DNA of 59,720 nucleotides. It comes from Nitrospinota bacterium. GTDB taxonomy: Bacteria > UBA8248. Position numbers and translations under genes: made by a program. The stretch spans positions 1 through 59,720 of the forward strand of contig JAPOYD010000106.1 of assembly GCA_026706735.1 (NCBI GenBank), written 5' to 3'. This document shows, piece after piece, positions 44,256 through 53,043 of the stretch (the stretch's first letter is position 1; each line of letters begins with the position of its first letter). Under the pieces are notes generated by a model. It searched no databases and was not told the origin of the DNA. It saw only the letters and a list, made by a program, of their open reading frames with translations.

Positions 44256-45512
44256 CTAGAAATTGTACGTCACGTTCAGGGCCACGAAGCTGTCCCGCCT
44301 CGTGTCATAGATGATGTCCTCTTCCTCGACGTCCATCAGAACAATCGCTTCGAGCTTCATGGACCACTGATCCGAGAGGCGGCGCTTCAATTCGATGCTC
44401 AGGGTGCGCGTCGTATGGTCCGCGTCGGCGAGAACGCCGGCGATGACCTCCGTACTCTGGGTGTCGTTGAGCGCCAGGCGTACGGCGTAGAAGAGGTCGT
44501 TCTGGAACTCGGAGTTCGAACGCTCGCGACGCTCGTCGTAATTCCATTCGGCGAGAAGGCCGAGGTCGGCGGCCGAGCCGAAAATGGAGTTGAAGGTGTA
44601 CTCTCCGCCCATGACGAAGGCGGCGTAGTCCTCCTTCATGCCCAGGAGGTTTCGAGCGCCTTCTCGGTGGAGGGCCTCCAGCTTGAGCAGCCACGACTCC
44701 ACGGTAAGCTGGGCGTCCAGGCTGAACTGGCGAATCTTGTCGTAGTGCTGACGCAGGCTCAGCGCGCCGCGCTCGTCTATGTGCGGGGCGATGAAAGGAT
44801 CCCGGCTGGTGCCGTCGAACACGCTCAGGCCAAAGTCGAAAGGCCCGACACTGTGGCTGTAGCGGGCGGCGAGGTCCACGCGCCACTCCTTGGCGGCGCT
44901 TTCGTATGAGACGTGCTCGTCATCTATGATGATCGAGGAGCGCAGGCGGCCGTGGCTGCCCGGATAGGTGCGCGCGCGGTGATAGGTCAGGGCGAAAAAC
45001 TCCAGGATGCCCCACTCCGCCGACCAGGTGAGGTGGGCCATGGGTTGGCCCAGTTTGCTTTCCTTGTTGGGATGTTCCACGAGGTCGGTCTGGTTGATGA
45101 TGTCGACCAGGTGCTGCGATTCTGTGACGCCCCAGAACACGCGGTCCACGCCCAGCCGCAACTCCCATTCCCCATCGCCGGCTTCACCGAACACCAGGAG
45201 GTAGGCTTCGCGCAAATCGGCGTGGGTGCGGCGTGAGTCCGCGCCGTCGTAGCGGAAAAACGGCGCGACCGTGAAGCTCCAGTCGCCCTCGCCCTTGAGA
45301 TGGAGTTTCGGCTCCGCGGCGAAGCCGCTCGCGTGGGCGCGCTGCTCGGGATGGGCGCCCGTTTGGGGATACCAGCGGCCGTCGACGTCCAGGCTGCCGG
45401 AAAACTCGTGCTCGATGCTTTCGGCCCCATAGCTCGCCCCGGCAAGCAGGAGCGTGGCCCATATCGAGACGGCGGCGATTGCCGCGCGGTGAAAGGCAGT
45501 GCGAAGCGGCAT
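44256..45512 (-). CDS. Outer-membrane barrel/porin of an RND-associated system
   Basis: This 418-residue protein has a signal peptide (cleaved near SYGAES) and a C-terminal strand VALNVTYNF ending in Phe, as in outer-membrane barrels. About 16 alternating strands are suggested. It resembles the DUF1302-like barrels that accompany RND/MMPL exporters. Its start overlaps the stop of the LolA-like gene (TGATG), so the pair is translationally coupled. Substrate unknown. Confidence 0.78.
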   Translation of the reverse strand: MPLRTAFHRAAIAAVSIWATLLLAGASYGAESIEHEFSGSLDVDGRWYPQTGAHPEQRAHASGFAAEPKLHLKGEGDWSFTVAPFFRYDGADSRRTHADLREAYLLVFGEAGDGEWELRLGVDRVFWGVTESQHLVDIINQTDLVEHPNKESKLGQPMAHLTWSAEWGILEFFALTYHRARTYPGSHGRLRSSIIIDDEHVSYESAAKEWRVDLAARYSHSVGPFDFGLSVFDGTSRDPFIAPHIDERGALSLRQHYDKIRQFSLDAQLTVESWLLKLEALHREGARNLLGMKEDYAAFVMGGEYTFNSIFGSAADLGLLAEWNYDERRERSNSEFQNDLFYAVRLALNDTQSTEVIAGVLADADHTTRTLSIELKRRLSDQWSMKLEAIVLMDVEEEDIIYDTRRDSFVALNVTYNF

Positions 45513-46330
45513 CAGCGCACCCGCTTCAGCCCGGTCCGGGTGAATTCGCTGGCCTTGAGCTTGGTGCGGAACTTGTAGTTATTCCAGCTCAGCACGGTGC
45601 TCTTGCCCGTCAGGTGGTTCACCATGTTCATCTCGCGGGCCTGCCAGTACTTGTCCAGATACAGCTTGTACTTCGCCAGCGTGAGCGTCTTCAGGTGCGC
45701 GTTCTTGCGGTCGTAGTACTGGACTTTCCAGACGCGAAGCTCGCCCTTGTCCTGCCAGACGATCTGGCGCGTGTAGCCCGAGCGCTTGTTCGTGGGGTAG
45801 CGCTCGACGACCGTGCACGTCAGCTTCGCGCAAGGCTCGTCGCGTAGGTAGCGGTAGCGGAATTTCTCCACCTCCTGCGTCCCCATGTCCTCGTAAGCGA
45901 ATTCGCTGCCCATGAACGAGCCCGACTGGTTCGACGAACTGATGCGTTTGACCCGCTTCAAGGCAGGCAGGTAGAGCCATTGGTCGTCGTTCTTCTTCTT
46001 GTGGGTGTGGACGAGCAGCGCGGTTCCTCTCACGTCGCGCGGACGATCGAAGACGAACAGGCTCTTGTTGCCTCCACCGTCCGTCTCGAGAACCTTCACG
46101 CGCAGTTGGCGCCGGCTCTCCTGCCCGTGCTTGTTGCGCAGCACCATGCTCTGCTCGGCCGTGAAGTTATCGAAACCTCTTGCTCTCTCGCGGGTATCGC
46201 GCGCGATCTGGAGCCCTTTTTCCTCTGGCGTCGCGCCCTCGGCGCGCGGCGTCGCCTGGGGGTGGACCAGGATGTATGAGCAGATTGCAAGAAGCAGTAA
46301 TGCAGTGCGGACGAGATGAGCGTGCATCAT
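45512..46330 (-). CDS. LolA-like outer-membrane lipoprotein-sorting protein
   Basis: This periplasmic protein of 272 residues (272 if started at 46330, 271 at the adjacent ATG) has a signal peptide and a LolA_like (PF17131) fold: SMVLRNKHGQESRRQLRVKV, DQWLYLPALKRVKRI and SFMGSEFAYEDM are signature stretches. Such proteins typically sit beside RND/MMPL exporters and shuttle a hydrophobic cargo to the outer membrane. GGAGGG lies upstream. Its start overlaps the stop of a broken RND gene, so it once belonged to an RND-LolA-porin operon. Confidence 0.85.
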   Translation of the reverse strand: MMHAHLVRTALLLLAICSYILVHPQATPRAEGATPEEKGLQIARDTRERARGFDNFTAEQSMVLRNKHGQESRRQLRVKVLETDGGGNKSLFVFDRPRDVRGTALLVHTHKKKNDDQWLYLPALKRVKRISSSNQSGSFMGSEFAYEDMGTQEVEKFRYRYLRDEPCAKLTCTVVERYPTNKRSGYTRQIVWQDKGELRVWKVQYYDRKNAHLKTLTLAKYKLYLDKYWQAREMNMVNHLTGKSTVLSWNNYKFRTKLKASEFTRTGLKRVR

Positions 46331-46497
46331 AGTTCCCTCCGGTCGCGAGTCATCAACAGAGTCGGCAAAAGCAGAAAATCGGCCATGAGCGCGATAACAA
46401 TCGTTATCCCGAGCAGGAGGCCGAGCGCCCTGTTGTTCGCCAATCCCGACGCGGCGAAAGCCATGAAACCCAGGGCGAAGACGGCGGTCAGAGCATG
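46327..46497 (-). pseudogene. C-terminal remnant of an RND/MMPL exporter
   Basis: About 57 codons read ALTAVFALGFMAFAASGL...LGLLLGIT...LMADFLLLPTLL, the last two membrane helices and LLLPTLL end of an RND half. The frame stops at 46327-46329, overlapping the LolA-like start, as expected for the original operon. Upstream of 46498 it meets a TGA and unrelated sequence, so more than 90 % of the gene is missing. Confidence 0.7.
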
Positions 46498-46727
46498 TCA
46501 TTGCAGGAGTTCATATAACGGCTCCTGTGAAAAATGAAGTTTATCGGTGTAGAAATGGCCGGTCAACACAAAAGCCCCGACAACCTTGCCTCCCTGTTTC
46601 CCGGTCCGGGCGCGCAGCCTCGCCGGCGTACCCCTCCGGCTGATGAAATCGTCAACCATAACGTATTGGCAGCCCTTGTCGATATCACCACCCAAGCGTG
46701 CTTGACGCCTTCGGGCGCCGGACCTTA
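46498..46727 (-). pseudogene. Possible remnant of a phosphoribosyltransferase-like domain
   Basis: One frame, ending at TGA 46500-46498, reads GCQYVMVDDFISRRGTPARL...GGKVVGAFVLTG. VMVDD-(x)5-GT resembles the PRPP-binding loop of phosphoribosyltransferases, with GG-x-V following as in those folds. No proper start or N-terminal half exists. It abuts the RND remnant exactly, so it marks an insertion or rearrangement. Confidence 0.4.
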
Positions 46728-46859
46728 GGGTGGTTCATGGCTCCCTCTTCGCACTGAACTGATGCCCGGGGCGCTGAACATGGCGCTGAGACAGCGCCGC
46801 ATGTTAGAAGGTTTTCATAGTCGATGAAAATGGCCTGATGTATCTGAAAGGATGACGAG

Positions 46860-47942
46860 GTGAAGCAAATCGGATTGGGTATCGTGGGTTCGGGGAGAAT
46901 GGGGAGGCTGCGCGCGCACCTGGCGTCGGGCTCGCCGGAGGTGAAATTTCTGGCGCTTTCGGACAAGGACCCCGAGCGGGCGAAAATGATTGCCGAGGAA
47001 ACGCAGGCCGATTTCCACACCGGCGACAACGAGGCGGTGCTCGCGCACGCGGATGTGGACGCGGTGATTGTCTCGACCCCTGAATTCGATCACGCAGACG
47101 CCGTCTGCCGTGCGCTGGAACTCGGAAAGCCCGTGCTGTGCGAGAAGCCGATATCCCTCTCTCTGGAGGATGCGGACAGGATTCTCGCGGCGTATGAGGG
47201 ATCGAGCGCCGAGCTTTTCATCGGCTACACGCAGCGGCAAAGGCGGCGTTTCCTGAACGCCAAGGAGCAGATTCAGCGGGGCCGACTGGGGCACCTGCAG
47301 ACCGCGCGCGCCACGCTCTATAACGTCACCACCAACGGGGCGGAGATATACAAGCGCGCCGCGCACGCCGGCCCCGTCACCGACACGCTCACCTACATGG
47401 TGGACATCTGCCTCTGGTATTTCGAGGGCAGAAAGCCCAGGCGCGTCTACGCCCAGGGGGGGAGCAAGGTGTTCCCGCATCACCCGATGGGCTGCGGCGA
47501 CTGGGCGTGGGCGATCCTCACCTTCGAGGACGGCGGCACCGTGAACTTCGGCTGCTCGTGGATACTGCCCGACAACTGGCCGGCGAACATCACCTCCATC
47601 GACCTCGAAGTCATGGGCACCGAGGGGGCCATCGCGATTGACGATTCGCACAAGAACGCCGTCATGGCGACGAACAAGGGCGTGCCCTCGCCGTATGTGG
47701 ACGGCATGACCTCGGATGTCGTGTTCCTCGAATCCATGATGGCGGGCGACTGGCTGGTGGGCGATTTCTGGGGGCCGATGCGCGATGAGACGAGGCTGTT
47801 CCTGGAAAGAGTGACGATGGGCCGGAGCGTCTCGCTCGCGCTTCCCCATCACGCCCGCACGGTGCTCGAGGTGACGCTCGCCATCGAGCACAGCGCCAAA
47901 GAGAACAGGCCGGTCGACTTCCCGCTCACGAACTCTCATTGA
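46860..47942 (+). CDS. Gfo/Idh/MocA family oxidoreductase (copy 2)
   Basis: This 360-residue protein has the Rossmann site GLGIVGSGRMGRLRAHLA, the EKPISLS motif with the catalytic lysine, GYTQRQRRRF and the C-terminal substrate domain (WLVGDFWGPMRDETRLFLE). It starts at GTG with GACGAGG upstream. It is clearly a paralogue of copy 1 at 32292. The STAS-domain gene follows within 14 bases. The substrate, probably a cyclitol or sugar derivative, is not predictable. Confidence 0.88.
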   Translation: MKQIGLGIVGSGRMGRLRAHLASGSPEVKFLALSDKDPERAKMIAEETQADFHTGDNEAVLAHADVDAVIVSTPEFDHADAVCRALELGKPVLCEKPISLSLEDADRILAAYEGSSAELFIGYTQRQRRRFLNAKEQIQRGRLGHLQTARATLYNVTTNGAEIYKRAAHAGPVTDTLTYMVDICLWYFEGRKPRRVYAQGGSKVFPHHPMGCGDWAWAILTFEDGGTVNFGCSWILPDNWPANITSIDLEVMGTEGAIAIDDSHKNAVMATNKGVPSPYVDGMTSDVVFLESMMAGDWLVGDFWGPMRDETRLFLERVTMGRSVSLALPHHARTVLEVTLAIEHSAKENRPVDFPLTNSH

Positions 47943-47955
47943 GCCTCTTTTTGCG

Positions 47956-48327
47956 GTGAGTTCCCAAGAAAGAATCCTGCTTTCGCATCCAAAGTATGAA
48001 CTCGGAAAATCCGCCTCGGGCGCGTGCTTCACGCTCTCTGGCGATTTAGATGCCGGGGGCGCGGCCCGCGTTCTGGAGGCGATGGAAGGCGAGGTTTCGG
48101 GCGCAGACCTCACGAGTCTCGACCTGGAGGAATTGGAGCTTATCGACGGCGCCGCCGTCGCCCGGATGGTGGATTTAATAAGGCTCCTTTTGAGCGGCTC
48201 TGATAGGGTGCGCGTATTAAAATCTCCGCAGTCTCTGGCGCACACCATCTACCGTGTGGGGATGCTGGAAGGCGATACGCGGCTCGAACTCGTCGAACCC
48301 AGACAGGAAGAGGGCACGACCAACTGA
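47956..48327 (+). CDS. STAS-domain protein (anti-sigma-antagonist-like)
   Basis: This 123-residue protein starts at GTG 47956. It shows the STAS pattern: a strand CFTLSGDLDAGGAARVLEAM, then LTSLDLEELELIDGAAVARMVDL, where SpoIIAA-type proteins carry D-S-S/T-G; here the position of the phosphorylated serine reads DGAAV, so phosphorylation is doubtful. The tail is acidic. It follows the oxidoreductase and precedes the hydrolase gene. Possible partners are not in the window. Confidence 0.72.
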   Translation: MSSQERILLSHPKYELGKSASGACFTLSGDLDAGGAARVLEAMEGEVSGADLTSLDLEELELIDGAAVARMVDLIRLLLSGSDRVRVLKSPQSLAHTIYRVGMLEGDTRLELVEPRQEEGTTN

Positions 48328-48380
48328 GGCGAACGCGGTGCGCGCTTCTTGAAGCATGATTCTTGATGCAGGAGTCCTCC

Positions 48381-49265
48381 ATGAGTCCCGTTTCCCCCGA
48401 TGATCCCTATGAGAGAAAGCGCGTCCGGGTGCTCGACGCGGAGATGGCGTATATCGAGACAGGCGAGGGCGCGCCCATCGTCTTGCTGCACGGCAACCCG
48501 GCCACCTCATATCTCTGGCGGAACGTGATCCCCCACCTGGAGGCTCTGGGCCGGTGCCTGGCGCCCGATCTCATGAACAGCGGCGAGTCGGACAACATTC
48601 CCGGCGGCGGCTGCCGCTACCGGGACCACATCCCCTACATGGACGCGTGGTTCGAGGCGGTGGGAGCGTCGGAAGATGCGTTTTTCGTGCTCCACGACTG
48701 GGGGGCGGCGCTGGGCTTCAATCGCGTCGCGCGGTTTCCCGAGCAGGTTGTCGGCTTAGGCTATATGGAATCCATGGTACGCCCGCGCCTCTGGACGGAC
48801 ATGCCCGAAGACAGGGTGGCGCAGTTCAAGACGCTGCGCGGCGAGGCGGGCCTCGCCATGGTGATGGAGGATAATTTCTTCGTCGAGACCATGCTGTTTG
48901 AGCGCGGCATCGTGCGCGATCTGAGCGAGGCGGAAAAAGAGGCCTATAGAAAGCCCACCGAAGAGCCCCAGAAAAGAAGGCAGACCCACCAGTGGGCGTG
49001 CGAGATTCCCTTCGAGGGCGAGCCGGCGGACAACTACGAGATCGTGAAGCGCTACAGCGATTATCTGCGCGCGAGCGAGAATCTCCCCAAACTCTTCATC
49101 AACTGCGAGTACGGCCACGCGCTGGCGGGGGCCGCGCGCGCGTTCTGCAGGGAGTGGCCCAACCAGGAGGAGATAACGGTTCCAACGCGCCACTACGGGC
49201 AGGAGGACTGCCCCGATGAGATCGGCCGCGCCGTGGCGGCGTTTATCCGTAAAGTGCGGGGGTGA
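48381..49265 (+). CDS. Haloalkane dehalogenase-like alpha/beta hydrolase
   Basis: This 294-residue enzyme matches haloalkane dehalogenases: HGNPATSYLWRN (halide-stabilising Asn after the HG), VLHDWGAALGF with the nucleophile Asp and adjacent Trp, and the DhaA/LinB-like cap. The late acid and His are less clear (HYGQEDCP near the end may hold the His-containing loop). It starts at ATG 48381 after GCAGGAG. Other epoxide-hydrolase-like activities are possible. The cupin gene starts 57 bases after it. Confidence 0.85.
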   Translation: MSPVSPDDPYERKRVRVLDAEMAYIETGEGAPIVLLHGNPATSYLWRNVIPHLEALGRCLAPDLMNSGESDNIPGGGCRYRDHIPYMDAWFEAVGASEDAFFVLHDWGAALGFNRVARFPEQVVGLGYMESMVRPRLWTDMPEDRVAQFKTLRGEAGLAMVMEDNFFVETMLFERGIVRDLSEAEKEAYRKPTEEPQKRRQTHQWACEIPFEGEPADNYEIVKRYSDYLRASENLPKLFINCEYGHALAGAARAFCREWPNQEEITVPTRHYGQEDCPDEIGRAVAAFIRKVRG

Positions 49266-49321
49266 GGCAAGAGTTCATCTTTCGAGTTCAGGCGAAAGGC
49301 CTGAAACGCAAGGAGTATGAG

Positions 49322-49702
49322 ATGCCCATATACAGATTCGAAGACCTGAAGGACGTGCGGCAAAACCCCGGCCTCTCCTCGGGCCACGGGGAGAGCATCA
49401 AGGGGGAGCGGATGTATTTCTGCCACCGCATCTGGGAGGCGGGCACGGAGGCCAAGCCCCACTACCACGCATGCGAGCAGTTCATCTATATCATGCGCGG
49501 CAGGCAGAGGTTCACGATGGGCGGCGAGGTGTTTGAGCTGGGCCCCGGAGACGTCATCCACATACCGGCGAACGAGGTCCACGCTGCGGAGATGATCGAG
49601 GAGGTCGAGGCCATCTACGTCAAGGACACCACCTGGAGCCTGAAAGGCGTCGCCGCGGGCGAAGCCGCCCCCGATGCGCCGCCGCCGGACGATCCGTTCT
49701 GA
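49322..49702 (+). CDS. Single-domain cupin protein
   Basis: This 126-residue protein has the cupin motifs HYHACEQFIYIMRG (motif 1: His, His, Glu) and PGDVIHIPANEVHAAE (motif 2: His), so a metal centre is expected. Its length is usual for a one-domain cupin. ATG 49322 is preceded by AAGGAG at 7 bases. It lies just after the dehalogenase-like gene, with which it may be co-transcribed. Substrate unknown. Confidence 0.85.
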   Translation: MPIYRFEDLKDVRQNPGLSSGHGESIKGERMYFCHRIWEAGTEAKPHYHACEQFIYIMRGRQRFTMGGEVFELGPGDVIHIPANEVHAAEMIEEVEAIYVKDTTWSLKGVAAGEAAPDAPPPDDPF

Positions 49703-50050
49703 TATGAAGCAGATATTTCTCGTGGTAGGGGCCGTTCGCGAACGGCCCCTACAAAATCCCCGCCCCCTTTTGCCTGTGCGCGCCATTCCGGCATGCGCCG
49801 GAATGACGGTTTCCTGTTCCGTTTGGCGGATGCGAGAAGAGTGAGGGAACCGCCCCTACAGCTTACACCTCCCCGTAGAGTTCCTCCGTCTTGGCGTCCA
49901 AGCCGGAGTCTTTTACGATCGACGAGTTGGGTAATTATCGAAAAACTCCCCGAACCATAACCCGATTCCAAGAAGAGGAGCATCTCGCGTATACTTGGCC
50001 GCATCATCTATGAGAGCGGTTCCACATATCGACATCGAAGGAGAGCGCGC
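49703..50050. repeat. Intergenic region with two palindromic repeats
   Basis: A perfect 28-base palindrome at 49725-49752 begins GTAGGGGCCGTTCG, and CCATTCCGGCATGCGCCGG at 49782 is related to the palindrome at 31902. Both could form hairpins downstream of the cupin gene. An AAGGAGAG ribosome site for the next gene lies at 50038. No gene is visible. Confidence 0.6.
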
Positions 50051-51229
50051 ATGGTCGTCAAGGCGGTACGCAATATTCCGTGGTTCACCTATTTTCCCGA
50101 CAACTATCGCTGGTCGTTCATCGCCTCCATGGGCCTGATGCGCGTGGCGGGCGGCGGGGCGGATACGTCTGAAATTTTCGAGGTCTGCCGGAATCTCGAT
50201 AAAAACGTCGGCAGCGACGAACACTGGTTCGAGGAGTGGAAACGCATGGGCGACCGCATTCGCGCGATGGGCGTGGCGGCGCAGCGGCGCGGCAAGAACC
50301 TGACGGCGGCGGGCCATTTCTGCCGCTCCTCCACCTATCACCAGATGGCCGACCGCTTCCGCTTCCCGAAGGACAGGGAATCGCAGGGCGTCTACCGCAA
50401 ATCCATCGACAGCTTCAAGCGCTTCGTCCGCCTGAACGACAGGCCGAAGGCGGAGATCGTCGAGATTCCCTACGAGGGGGGCAAGTCGCTGCCCGGCTAT
50501 TTCGTCCACGCGGAGAACACACGCAAATCCCGGCCGCCCGTGGTCGTGCTGTATTCGGGTTTCGACGGCACCAAGGAATCGCCCATGATCATCTCGGCGG
50601 GCGCACTCGCCCGGCGCGGCATGAGCGTGGTGGTGGTTGACAGCCCGGGCGTGGGCGAAGCCATCCGCTTCCGCAAGATATTTTTAAGGCACGACTACGA
50701 GGTGGCGGGCTCGGCGATTCTCGACTGGCTGGAAAAGCGCAAGGACGTGAACGCGAAGCGCGCCGGCATCATGGCGTCGAGCCTGGGGGGATACTACGCG
50801 CCCAGAACCGCCAGTATGGAGCGTCGCTTCAAGGCCTGTCTCGCCCACGGCGCGATTTGGGACTACCACGCGATATGGAAAAGGCGCATCGAGGCGGCGT
50901 TCAGGATTCAGCTTCCATCGCCGGGGAACCACTTGGCGTGGAGCTTCAACGTCAAGACGGCGGAAGAGGGTTTAGCGAAACTCGAAGGCTTCCGGCTCGA
51001 CGGCGTGGTGCAGCGGATGAAGTGTCCCTTCCTGATCGTGCACGGGGAGGACGATCAGCAAATACCGCTGGCGGACGCGAAATCGCTCTACAGGGCGGCG
51101 GGCTCGAAGGACAAGACCTTGCGGGTCTACAAGGGGACCGACGGCGGCTCCCAGCATTGCCACATGGACTACATCGCACCCGTCGTGGGCTACATGGCGG
51201 ACTGGATGGCCGAAAAGCTGGGCGCTTAG
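50051..51229 (+). CDS. Alpha/beta hydrolase (FrsA/DUF1100-like esterase)
   Basis: This 392-residue protein has an N-terminal helical region (about 150 residues), then a hydrolase core. The nucleophile elbow is MASSLGG, the acid sits in HGEDDQQIPL and the His probably in SQHCHMD. FrsA-like and 2,6-dihydropseudooxynicotine hydrolase-like proteins share this layout. Start ATG 50051 with AAGGAG upstream. It begins a run with another hydrolase and an enoyl-CoA hydratase, suggesting a degradation pathway. Confidence 0.82.
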   Translation: MVVKAVRNIPWFTYFPDNYRWSFIASMGLMRVAGGGADTSEIFEVCRNLDKNVGSDEHWFEEWKRMGDRIRAMGVAAQRRGKNLTAAGHFCRSSTYHQMADRFRFPKDRESQGVYRKSIDSFKRFVRLNDRPKAEIVEIPYEGGKSLPGYFVHAENTRKSRPPVVVLYSGFDGTKESPMIISAGALARRGMSVVVVDSPGVGEAIRFRKIFLRHDYEVAGSAILDWLEKRKDVNAKRAGIMASSLGGYYAPRTASMERRFKACLAHGAIWDYHAIWKRRIEAAFRIQLPSPGNHLAWSFNVKTAEEGLAKLEGFRLDGVVQRMKCPFLIVHGEDDQQIPLADAKSLYRAAGSKDKTLRVYKGTDGGSQHCHMDYIAPVVGYMADWMAEKLGA

Positions 51230-51250
51230 GACGCCAGATAGGAGTTCGAG

Positions 51251-52072
51251 GTGGCGACGCTGGAAGTCGAGAGCCGGGGAAAGATCGAGATATATTACGA
51301 AGAAGAGGGCGCGGGCGAGTCTTTGGTGATGGTGGGCGGCTTGACGGCCACGGTGGAGGTCTGGGGGAAGCTGCGGGGCCTTCTGGCTTCCGAATACCGC
51401 CTCGTCATGCCCGACAACCGGGGGACGGGCAGGACGAAGGCGCATCATGATAACGGCGACCGCGCCCCTGCGCGCATGGCGGAAGACTTGCTGGGGCTGG
51501 TCAATGGACTCGGGCTGGACACTTTTCACCTGATGGGGGGCTCCTACGGCGGCACCATCGCGCTATCCTTCGCCGTCGAACACCAGCAGAGACTGAAAAG
51601 CCTCGTCGTCGCGTGCTCTCATTTCGGAGGAGCCGATAAGATCGCGTCCGCGCCTGGCGTCCGCGAGACGCGCGCGCGAGGCGGCGCGCCCGATGCCACA
51701 GAAGGAGAAAGAAGGGCGGCGCTGGAGACGCTCTTCCATCCCGAGACGATAGACGAAAGACCCGAGGTGGTCGCTTTCTACGACGGCTTCAAGCGCCGCT
51801 TCCCCATCAGCAAAGAGGAGATTGGGAGGCGCAACGAGGGGATGGCGGCGTTCGACGTTTCAGTGGAGATCAGGGCCTTGCGCGTGCCCACGCTCGTCAT
51901 CTCGGGTGAGGCGGACGTTCTCGTACCCACGGAGAATTCGAGGCTGATGGCCGGGCGGATTCCGGGGGCGGAACTCGTAATCGTCGAGAACACGGGCCAC
52001 CACTTCTATTCCGAACGCCCGGAAGCCTCCGCTGCGGCGATACTGGCGTTTCTGAAGAGGCATTCATCCTGA
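51251..52072 (+). CDS. Alpha/beta hydrolase
   Basis: This 273-residue enzyme has the elbow MGGSYGGTIAL (nucleophile Ser), acid in SGEADVLVP and His in ENTGHHFYSE, a complete triad. It is in the 3-oxoadipate enol-lactonase/BioH-like group, without a sure substrate. It starts at GTG 51251 with AGGAG upstream, and its TGA overlaps the next ATG, so it is translationally coupled to the crotonase gene. Confidence 0.85.
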   Translation: MATLEVESRGKIEIYYEEEGAGESLVMVGGLTATVEVWGKLRGLLASEYRLVMPDNRGTGRTKAHHDNGDRAPARMAEDLLGLVNGLGLDTFHLMGGSYGGTIALSFAVEHQQRLKSLVVACSHFGGADKIASAPGVRETRARGGAPDATEGERRAALETLFHPETIDERPEVVAFYDGFKRRFPISKEEIGRRNEGMAAFDVSVEIRALRVPTLVISGEADVLVPTENSRLMAGRIPGAELVIVENTGHHFYSERPEASAAAILAFLKRHSS

Positions 52073-52899
52073 TGAACACACCCGCTTTCGAGACGCTCCT
52101 GTTCGAGGTGCGCGGGCACGTCGCACTCGTGAGCATGAACCGCCCCGAGCGGCTGAACGCCATGAACCGCGTCATGCTGCGCGAGTTGAACGAGGCGTGC
52201 GATATTATCGAGGTGGAAGATGCCATATATGTCGCCGTCCTCACGGGGGAGGGCAAGTCGTTTTCGTCCGGCTTCGACCTCAAGGAACAGGCTGAGAACA
52301 CGCCGGTCGGCTTCGCCGAGTGGCGGCGCGCGCTCCGGCAGGATTTCGACGCCGTCATGCGCTTCTGGAATCTCTCCAAACCCACTATCGCCGCCGTTCG
52401 CGGACACGCCCTGGCGGGAGGATGCGAGCTTGCGGTGGCGTGCGACGTCACCGTTGCGGCGGAAGACGCCGTGTTCGGCGAGCCCGAGCTCAAGTTCGGC
52501 GCGGGGATCGTCGTCATGCTACTGCCCTGGCTCACGAACCCCAAGCTGGCGAAGGAGATCATCCTGACTGGTGAGGACGGGATTCCGGCGGCTGAGGCCC
52601 ATCGCATCGGGCTGGTGAACCGGGTGGTTCCCGAGGCCCGGGTGCTCGATACCGCCATGAGCCTGGCGGAGAAGATGACACGGATGGACCAGAGCCTCCT
52701 GCGCGCGACCAAGCTGGCGCTCAACCGCACCTACGAGATCATGGGAATGGGCCGCGCGCTCGAAGCCGCGCTCGACCTGGACCTCATGATCGAGGGCAGG
52801 GGCACGGAGGCCAAGGCCCGATTCCTGGAGATTGCGCGAACCGAGGGCCTTCGCGCCGCCGTCGCCTGGCGCGACGCCAGGTTCGAAGGTTCAGAGTAA
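52072..52899 (+). CDS. Enoyl-CoA hydratase/isomerase (crotonase) family protein
   Basis: This 275-residue protein has the crotonase oxyanion-hole segments (GEGKSFSSGFDLK and HALAGGCELAVACDVTVAAED) and FGEPELKFG, so both catalytic Glu positions of hydratases (in GGCELA and FGEPE) are occupied. It should act on a CoA thioester. It overlaps the preceding hydrolase by one base. It likely forms part of a fatty-acid or aromatic-acid breakdown branch. Confidence 0.87.
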   Translation: MNTPAFETLLFEVRGHVALVSMNRPERLNAMNRVMLRELNEACDIIEVEDAIYVAVLTGEGKSFSSGFDLKEQAENTPVGFAEWRRALRQDFDAVMRFWNLSKPTIAAVRGHALAGGCELAVACDVTVAAEDAVFGEPELKFGAGIVVMLLPWLTNPKLAKEIILTGEDGIPAAEAHRIGLVNRVVPEARVLDTAMSLAEKMTRMDQSLLRATKLALNRTYEIMGMGRALEAALDLDLMIEGRGTEAKARFLEIARTEGLRAAVAWRDARFEGSE

Positions 52900-53043
52900 A
52901 TAATCCCGACGAAACCCCGGTTCGGCTACCATGCGCCGCCTAATTGTGGAATCATGCCGCGTGCTCTCCCGTATGTGCCATCGCGGGTGAGACGCTGTTT
53001 TTTGTTTTGATCTTTTTTGTTCATTCAAGGAGGAATGTAACAG

